Assembly (NCBI GenBank): GCA_016206175.1
Contig: JACQSB010000020.1
Coordinates: 1 to 39,912, forward strand
DNA from: Candidatus Uhrbacteria bacterium
Lineage (GTDB): Bacteria; Patescibacteriota; Patescibacteriia; JACQRZ01
DNA length: 39,912 bases
Direction: 5' to 3'
How positions within the stretch are numbered: the first letter of the stretch is position 1; each line of letters begins with the position of its first letter. The position numbers and the translations under genes were made by a program. Below, piece by piece: positions 6,905-14,200 of the stretch. Under the pieces are notes generated by a model. It made no database searches. It was not told the origin of the DNA and saw only the letters and a program-made list of their open reading frames with translations.

Positions 6905-9172
6905 ATGATTCATACTCCATATATTGCAAATCTTGCGTTGCCCGGAAAAAGGGACGATGAACTTTCTTATAGTTTTTCGGAACGTTCGATTCCTGCCAAT
7001 GAGCACACGGCCGTATTTGGCTTGTTCCATGTCCAAAGTACGCAGGAAATCTATCAAATTTTTATCAAGGAAACGGTAAAAAGTTACCTTGATTTTTTTC
7101 ATCGCACTCATCCAGAGATTTCAGAAGGCGAAGTCGATAAGAAGACGGACGGCGATGATTTTTTATTCGAGCATTCCCTGCAATATGTAAATGAGCGTGT
7201 ATCAAATTCACTCGCTGAATATCAAGAACGAACCAACAGGACAATGGGGCTTGAGATGCGAAAGCTTCACTATATCATCGGAGCATTAATTGGAAAAACA
7301 TTATATCTTACGGTCCGAGGAAAACTTGTACGGGCATTTCTTCTGTATCCTGCACAATCAGGCAATCCTTCGCTGCCATATGCGCTGATGGATATTACCG
7401 ATCAGGAGACTACAGATGACCAAACCAATGGATTCTTTTCTTCTGTCATCAGTGGGTCTGTTTCAATTCCGCAATGCAAGCTCGTTGTTTGCAACAGCAC
7501 TTTTCTTGATTATGTATCATCTGACCAACTCAAACATGCCCTAACAAACCAACCGTCGAATTCACTAGCGAATTATTTTACACGACATCTCTCCCGGGCA
7601 AGTGCGCGAAGCGACTTTGCCGCATTATTTATTGATCCCTGGCATGATGATGCGCAATCACTAGCGCAAGGCCCATTGCCAAAGGAGATGCGCACATCGC
7701 ATTCGTCTATTGAATCGATGCTGGAACGGCAAAAAGGAACAACGAGGGTATTGACACCGGGATTTGGCAGAGTATCGAGAGCTTTCCTTGGATCAATCAT
7801 GGTATCAATTACGACTCTCGTGCGCCGTATACCGAAAAATGCCACAGTCCCCTCCATTATCAGATCGGTACGGATACCAAAACTGTCGATATCGCCGCAT
7901 CAACTCAGGTATAGTGCCACACACAACATTCGTGTCGTGCGTAAGGGATTGGCCAAAGCATATCAATTTGCGCAACATCAACTTATACCGTCCATAGTAA
8001 CAATAAGCCACAACATCCTACGATTTCTAAGAGTCCGCGTTTGGGATACATTTCAATCTCTACAGCCTAATTCAAAAGCACTCCTCGTAGTCAGTATATT
8101 ATTCATAGCCCTCTTCCTCCAAAGTCTCATTGCAATTCAATTCAAAAAGAATCGTGAAAATATCATTAGTACGCAGCAAGAAAGATTGACCGAAGCTGAC
8201 CAGAAGTTAAACCTAGCAGAAGCAAGTATTATTTATGAAAGTGATGAAAAAACAAAAGCGCTTTTAAACGAAGTAGAGGAAATCCTCAATACTATCCGTG
8301 TACTCCCTGATCTTGAAAAACAGATTGCATCCCTGAAAGGGAAACAACAGACATTATTGAAAAAACTATCCAGAACAATTGAGGTTCCCGCTCCGGCACC
8401 GCTTGCTGACCTATCGAATCAAATCCCCAGCGTTGGATCGCTTCGGTTTGTAGGTGAAACGAATCCGCTGATAGTAGCTAATGCAGATGGGCTGTATCGG
8501 ATTGACACAAAGACAGGTAATGCTCAACAAATAAACACGCAATCAAAGTTGCCAGCCATCACCTGTGCAGCAGCGCTGAACACAGAAATTATGTATGTCT
8601 GCGGGGCAGAAAACAGGATGTTTTCATATCGCCTGCCGACAGACACTCTTTCCGCCGTTCCCTATGCTGATGGCGGCCAATCATTTGGTGAGATCGCTAT
8701 TTTTAATAAGCGTCTCTACGTATTTGATATATCACGCGGAGTATTAACACGACACAATAAAAGTGGTGAGGGATTCTCTTCGGGGATCTCGTGGATAAAA
8801 GATGGCAGCTCCGTTGTGGGTGCGAAAGACTTTGCAATCGACGGAAATGTTTATTTCCTCATGCCAGATTCTTCAATAGCTATCTATAATACCGGTAAAC
8901 GCATAAAAACAGTTCCCCTTCCTTCACTCCAACCACCTGTCCGGTCGCTATCGCACATCAAAGCTTCTGAAGGCACTAATCTGTTATACCTAATAGATTC
9001 AGTTGAACGAAGAATTTTAGTGGTGGATAGCCGCACGAGCTCACTCGTGCTGGCAGTCACTTCGCCTGTGTTTCAGGACAGTATCCAAGATATCCTTGTT
9101 ACAAAATCGGATCTCTATGTTCTTTCTAACGGTAAACTTGCCCGTATCCCTCTTGAAAAAATCAAACTCTAA
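6905..9172 (+). CDS. PP2C(PPM)-like N-terminal domain, TM helix, coiled coil and C-terminal beta-propeller protein
   Basis: N-term GALIGKTLYLTVRGKLVRAFLL and CKLVVCNSTFLDYVSSDQLKHAL...SDFAALFID follow the PPM fold pattern; TM at ALLVVSILFIALFLQSLIAI; KED-rich coiled coil; repeated propeller blades at the C-terminus. Start could be 6884 or 6905. Confidence 0.6.
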   Translation: MIHTPYIANLALPGKRDDELSYSFSERSIPANEHTAVFGLFHVQSTQEIYQIFIKETVKSYLDFFHRTHPEISEGEVDKKTDGDDFLFEHSLQYVNERVSNSLAEYQERTNRTMGLEMRKLHYIIGALIGKTLYLTVRGKLVRAFLLYPAQSGNPSLPYALMDITDQETTDDQTNGFFSSVISGSVSIPQCKLVVCNSTFLDYVSSDQLKHALTNQPSNSLANYFTRHLSRASARSDFAALFIDPWHDDAQSLAQGPLPKEMRTSHSSIESMLERQKGTTRVLTPGFGRVSRAFLGSIMVSITTLVRRIPKNATVPSIIRSVRIPKLSISPHQLRYSATHNIRVVRKGLAKAYQFAQHQLIPSIVTISHNILRFLRVRVWDTFQSLQPNSKALLVVSILFIALFLQSLIAIQFKKNRENIISTQQERLTEADQKLNLAEASIIYESDEKTKALLNEVEEILNTIRVLPDLEKQIASLKGKQQTLLKKLSRTIEVPAPAPLADLSNQIPSVGSLRFVGETNPLIVANADGLYRIDTKTGNAQQINTQSKLPAITCAAALNTEIMYVCGAENRMFSYRLPTDTLSAVPYADGGQSFGEIAIFNKRLYVFDISRGVLTRHNKSGEGFSSGISWIKDGSSVVGAKDFAIDGNVYFLMPDSSIAIYNTGKRIKTVPLPSLQPPVRSLSHIKASEGTNLLYLIDSVERRILVVDSRTSSLVLAVTSPVFQDSIQDILVTKSDLYVLSNGKLARIPLEKIKL

Positions 9173-9200
9173 AAAGAGGCCTTCGCTTGAAGGCCTCTTT
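9173..9200. terminator. Bidirectional intrinsic terminator between convergent genes
   Basis: Perfect 12-bp inverted repeat AAAGAGGCCTTC-GCTT-GAAGGCCTCTTT immediately after the stop of the plus-strand gene and 20 nt from the end of rplL. Confidence 0.9.
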
Positions 9201-9219
9201 ATCATCTTTTCTCGATTTC

Positions 9220-9624
9220 CTATTTCAATGTCACCTTGCCGCCAGCTTCTTCCAATTTCTTCTTGATAGTCTCAGCTTCTTCTTTGCCGACACTTTCTTT
9301 TACCACTTTCGGTGCACCGTCAACAAGATCCTTCGCTTCCTTCAAGCCGAGCTGCGTTACTTCACGCACCGCCTTGATCACATTGATCTTGTTTGCTCCT
9401 GCTTCAGTAAGTTCAACAGTAAAGGAGGTTTTCTCCTCTGCCGCTGCTTCTCCCGCACCTGCAGCTGGCACTGCAGCTGCTGCTACGACTGGCGTTGCTG
9501 ACACGCCAAACTTCTTTTCAAGAACCTTTACCAACTCTGATAATTCGAGTACGGAAAGCTTCTCAATCTGATCAACAAGTCCCTGAAATTTCTCTGGGAC
9601 GACAACCTGTGTTTCTTCTGACAT
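9220..9624 (-). CDS. rplL: Ribosomal protein L7/L12
   Basis: 134 aa; C-terminal [71 protein letters not shown]. Confidence 0.98.
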   Translation of the reverse strand: MSEETQVVVPEKFQGLVDQIEKLSVLELSELVKVLEKKFGVSATPVVAAAAVPAAGAGEAAAEEKTSFTVELTEAGANKINVIKAVREVTQLGLKEAKDLVDGAPKVVKESVGKEEAETIKKKLEEAGGKVTLK

Positions 9625-9670
9625 AGGTGTAGTTCGTTAGTTAATAACAAATTAAATCAAAATGAAATAA

Positions 9671-10204
9671 TTATTTAGCCGAAATGCCACTCAACACATA
9701 TACGATCCCGCGCAATGGCCCATGCAATACGCCCACGAAGCCTCGCAATGGATTTGCAATCGTTCCAACGAGCATCCCAAGCAATTCCTCCCGTGACGGC
9801 ACCTGAGCTAACAGCTTAACCTGCTGCGCACTCAATAATTCCACGCCTGCCGGACCAGTCAGTGATACACCGCCAAGTATCTGAAATTGCTCATGGCTTT
9901 TTGAAAATCCAGCGGTAATCTTTGCGGGTGTCACCTCATCAGTAAAGCTAAAAACTGCCGCAACCTCACCGGCAAGCTGCTTGAAATCAATATCGCCGAT
10001 ATTGCGATCTTGAAACGCCTTTCGCAATAGAGTCTTTTTTGCCATGATACACTGCGTGCTTGCCTGCTGGCATTGCTTGCGAAGATCTTGCGATTCTTTA
10101 ACAGTGAGGCCTTTCATGTTGATAAACACAACAGCTGCGCTCTTTGAAAGGCTCGCTGCAAGATCTGCAAGTATGTGCTCTTTACTACCTCGGGTACGTG
10201 CCAT
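9671..10204 (-). CDS. rplJ: Ribosomal protein L10
   Basis: MARTRGSKEHILADLAASLSKSAAVVFINMKGLTVKESQDLRKQC...; upstream of rplL. Start at the internal Met; track ORF to 10306 covers the leader. Confidence 0.95.
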   Translation of the reverse strand: MARTRGSKEHILADLAASLSKSAAVVFINMKGLTVKESQDLRKQCQQASTQCIMAKKTLLRKAFQDRNIGDIDFKQLAGEVAAVFSFTDEVTPAKITAGFSKSHEQFQILGGVSLTGPAGVELLSAQQVKLLAQVPSREELLGMLVGTIANPLRGFVGVLHGPLRGIVYVLSGISAK

Positions 10205-10235
10205 AGTGGTAATTATTGTTAGTTGCGAAAATAAT

Positions 10236-10255
10236 AAAAAATGGACTTTCGTCCA
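10236..10255 (-). terminator. Terminator-like hairpin in the rplJ leader (possible attenuator)
   Basis: Minus strand TGGAC-GAAA-GTCCA followed directly by TTTTTT. The stem is short (5 bp). Confidence 0.45.
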
Positions 10256-10378
10256 CAGATAATGAGATACGGTTGCCGTGCTCAGTTTAACATCACGCGT
10301 CTTCAACCTCTATCCCTCGATAGGCAGCTATCGTAATAATAGCTCATTAATGCCGATCTAGGCACCTATTGTCTGTGG
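10253..10378 (-). promoter_or_regulatory. L10-type ribosomal protein leader
   Basis: Minus strand CCCACAGACAATAGGTGC resembles the L10-leader 5' consensus (GACAG-AGGTGC). CCACAGA (10372-10378) pairs with TCTGTGG (10253-10259), enclosing hairpins AGCTAT-TATTACG-ATAGCT and CTATC-GAGG-GATAG. Confidence 0.75.
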
Positions 10379-10388
10379 GAATAGTATA

Positions 10389-10416
10389 AGGATACAGTGT
10401 AGCGCTAATCTGTCAA
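10389..10416 (-). promoter_or_regulatory. Promoter of the rplJL operon
   Basis: TTGACA (10411-10416), 16-bp spacer, TATCCT (10389-10394); a TATACT lies just downstream. The -35 lies inside the 3' end of the upstream Memo gene. Confidence 0.6.
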
Positions 10417-11247
10417 GGGGGTCGTGAAAAAACCGGTGATATACCCTGTCGTATTCTTAGTGTTTGAGCTGAAATCTGCAGTATTATAAATGCGTGTATT
10501 GATGAACGCAGTGCCAGAAAAAGATGCAACATAACTCAATAACGTAACGATTGCTGAAGGCGAATCAGCATCAATCCGAGATATCTCATCAATATCAACA
10601 CTGGCAAGCGCTTGTGCAGATTGTTCATCGAGCTTCCTTGCTTTTTCGACAGGATAATAGTGGGAGAAATCAATGCTTGCGATAAGAAAAACTCCCTTAC
10701 CTTTCTCTCTTGCAATGAATGCGCCTACCTTCTGTGCCTGTGAAGCAGAAGCGTTTGCGCGATATAGCACGGCAACAATTTTTGATCTCGGAAAGAAGCG
10801 CTTGATAAATGCTGTCTGGCTATGAATCGCGTGCTCCTTTCCGAAGGGTTCGTTATCAATGGCTACGAGTCGTTTTGCAAGTAACTTCCTTACCAATGCA
10901 GAATCAATTCCGAGGGCTCCATAGGGAGTCAAAAACGGCCTATCAGAGATTATGATCGGCTGCCGTGCCTTATTATAATGATCAGGCCCTACGATCACAA
11001 AAGTAGGATCATCACTGCGCGCTTCCCGTAATTGAGCATAGAAACTTGCAATCAGGGAAAAGGTAAGCGGGGCGTGATGCGGCGCAACGCCCCCAACCAA
11101 CATGCCTGGCTCAATTTCCTTGTTCGCATAACGAGGAGGCATTTCGGTGATCTGGCGTATGAGTGCCGCGCGATCGCTGAAGAGAAAAGGATTTGCAAGA
11201 GGAATAACAAGACTCGCAAGAAAGCCAGCAGAAAAAAACCGGTTCAT
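10405..11247 (-). CDS. MEMO / AmmeMemoRadiSam protein B family protein
   Basis: 280 aa; VGGVAPHHAPLTF, FVIVGPDHYN, EHAIHSQTAFIKRFFP, LIASIDFSHYYP: the conserved His positions of the Memo family. Confidence 0.85.
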   Translation of the reverse strand: MNRFFSAGFLASLVIPLANPFLFSDRAALIRQITEMPPRYANKEIEPGMLVGGVAPHHAPLTFSLIASFYAQLREARSDDPTFVIVGPDHYNKARQPIIISDRPFLTPYGALGIDSALVRKLLAKRLVAIDNEPFGKEHAIHSQTAFIKRFFPRSKIVAVLYRANASASQAQKVGAFIAREKGKGVFLIASIDFSHYYPVEKARKLDEQSAQALASVDIDEISRIDADSPSAIVTLLSYVASFSGTAFINTRIYNTADFSSNTKNTTGYITGFFTTPLTD

Positions 11248-11257
11248 GTGACCTGAT

Positions 11258-14200
11258 TTATTTGATCATGACAGCATCTTCCGAAGAATAATTCACGCTT
11301 GCCTGGGTTGCGCTTGATTGAATCTGTGCGCTCTCTGCGCGGAATGAACCTTTTGATACAACGCGAGCATAGTAGTAAAAAGGCCTACTCCCTTTATACC
11401 AATCAAAGACAACTCTTTGGCCGTCAACACGGATGGGATACCCCTGATCCTGTACAATCACTGTCGGAAGTTCGTTATAATCATATTCTCCGTTCCAGTA
11501 TGGTGCCGACTCAATAGCTCTCAAGCCGCTCGGCAGATAATCGGTAATCTCAAATGAATCCTGCTGAACACTCTTATCAATTTTGGGTGTCAATGTAATT
11601 TTTACCAGATCACCGTCATGCAGCTCCGTAAAGCGGGTATCACCTTTGAGGTGATAGGACCGATCGAGTCCAATAGCGGGGTCAACGATATTCTTCTTAG
11701 ATGGATCGCCCTCGTTGTAGGCAAGCAAAATCGATACATTCCCCTTCTTCGCACGTATTTTAGTTGCCGCAAGTTCTTGCGCACCAATTCGCTTATAAAA
11801 CCTCTTGTCTTTGCTTATCGTAACTGTCTGTACACCCGAAGGAGTTTCGTATTCAATCACTGCCTCTTCATCATTTAGCTGCGGGATTACCTCTGCCAAT
11901 ATCAGGGAATGTTCGAGATCAATGCGTGTCTTCGTTGGAGAATATTCACGAATATAAGCGAGGGAACGCAGAGCGCTCTCGTCTTGCACAGACGCAAGAA
12001 GGTATCCAAGTACTGCTGTGACGCGAAGATCCGCATCACCATCTTTCAATCCACGGACGAATAGGTATGGCTGCTGATCGACCAGTTGTTGGCGGATCTG
12101 TGATTCATAATATTCCTTTGCTTTTTCACGCGCACCAAGGGAAGCGAGCGCGGATGCTACATATACTTTTTCTTCAAGCGTTAGATCCTTATCGGCAAGA
12201 TAAAACTGCAACGTATCAAGGACAGGCTTATGGAGGCCGGCAAGGCCCCATAACGCATATATCTGCCGAGTGCGATCAGTTTTCTGATCATTCATGGATG
12301 TATACAGATAGCTCTCGAGCTGCTGTTTCGAATAAAGCATGAGATCAGTATAACGGCTCGCCTGCGCAACAAGAGCGCTTACATAGAGCTCATCCCCGCC
12401 ATGGCGCACAACGCCAAACCCGCCGGTATCCCGTTGGTACGAGGTGAGATCTCTGGGAGCAGGAAGCTCCTGCTCCACGGCACCTTCATCTGCGAAATAT
12501 TTCTCTTCGAGAGACGCTGCAATCGCATCTGCTGCCGCTTCATCCAGTCGAATACCGCCAAACTGGAGCAAAGTGAGATCAGATAAATAATTATTCCTCT
12601 CGCATGCACAGGCAGTGAGTGTCGCGTAGCCTTGTACCCTGGAAGCAAGGGAAGAAAAATCAGTCTCTTTCCCCCGCTTGAGAAGCTGGTAATCGCCTAC
12701 TTTCTTGGAGAAATAGGTATCGCGCACATCGATCATACGCACAAGCGTATCCGATAATGTGCCTGACCGAGCTGTTATTGTAAGAGGGTGTAAACCTTTC
12801 GGTAGCTGCCCAAGGAATATTTCCATTGAATTGCCTCCCTGTTTTTCAATTTTGCTAAATGGCAAGGTGGGACTTTCGACCGTGTAGGTAATCTGTTTAT
12901 CTCCAGCCTCTGTCCCGAATGTACGGAGCCGCACAGTAAGATTGTCTCCTTCGAGATATGTTTGATTCACGGTAGCTTCCACAAAAAATGGGATGCTCAC
13001 GGGCAGAGAGATCTCTTCATATCCCGTATAAAGATCAGGTGTGACAGCCTCCGCTTTCGTTGACCATGAGGTTAGATTATCTGGAAGCGGAAATGAAGCT
13101 TGCGCATGCCCATTTTCATCGGTTTCAACTGTCTGGAAATAAACAGTATCTTTGAACTCTGTACGTGGAGCTCCTTCACCACCACCTTTTTCCTGATTAT
13201 GCACATAGATACCAGCAGCAAAAAATGTATGCTGGTTTTCTATCTCGATGTTATACACTTTTTGGACTACTTGTTTTCGCGAGACATTTTCAACAGATAC
13301 TGTTTCCCCCTTAGCATTCAAAAGCTTATCGCCAACGGAAACAGCGCCTGCGCTGGTCCAACGATCATTGACTAACAATCTGTGGTTTGAGGTCATGGAA
13401 AGGGTTCCATTGATCGTAATGTATTCATTTGACGGCTGGGAAGTAATACGCCAGATGCGAGCAGGCACCAAGGTAGTATCCGATCGCGTCGCACGGGTAA
13501 GTACATAATCACCCGGTCGCAATTTCTCGATACTACGTTCTCCTTCGGGTGTAAGGATCAACGTTCCTTTAAGGAAACACCCACCTCCCTCCGCACCGGA
13601 CGAAAGAGGGGTTTCATGCGTTGAGCCTATAAAGAGCTGGGTGTAAAGCGATTTGTACAATTGTGAATCAAGTGTCGGAGTCTCTCCAAATGTTTTTAGC
13701 GCAGCGTCAATTGCTGATACCAAAACATGGGTTTTCCGCGGTTGTCCCTTTGCATCCTTTACGTCAATAGCAAGGCGAGCGGTTTCACGCGGCCGATATC
13801 GCTCTTTATCCTTCGTGATCGTCACATCCAGACGACGATCATCAGAATCGAAATTAAAATTGAGATTTGAACCATACCAGTAATCGCCGGTGGAATAATA
13901 GCGCTCACCGGAAAACCAGGCAGCAGCAATCTCGATATTCGGTATGTATTTTTCCGTAAAGATATCCTTGTAGTCAGAAGAATCGGAAACGAACGGAGAG
14001 ATAGTTCCGTTTATAACGCGAAGGTAAAGAAAACTATCTTTTCCTTCTTTCATTTTTGTTCCGTCATTCCGCTCCACTCCGACTCCTATCTCATCACCTA
14101 TCTTGTAATAATACTTCGGCGCATTCTTATCTACCAGATTGATACCAAGCGGTGAACCATAGTAGGAGCCAAGGTACGGCGTATATACATCGTGTTCGGA

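Noticed and set aside
9236-9571. 111-aa plus ORF rich in Ala/Ser/Pro
   Set aside because: Antisense shadow of rplL, whose Ala-rich hinge produces an open opposite frame.
13196-13579. Alternative reading of the Hint domain as a selfish full intein or polymorphic-toxin pretoxin Hint
   Set aside because: No homing endonuclease is present, the host gene continues in frame for over 600 aa, and there is no toxin tip downstream; a BIL-type processing domain fits better.
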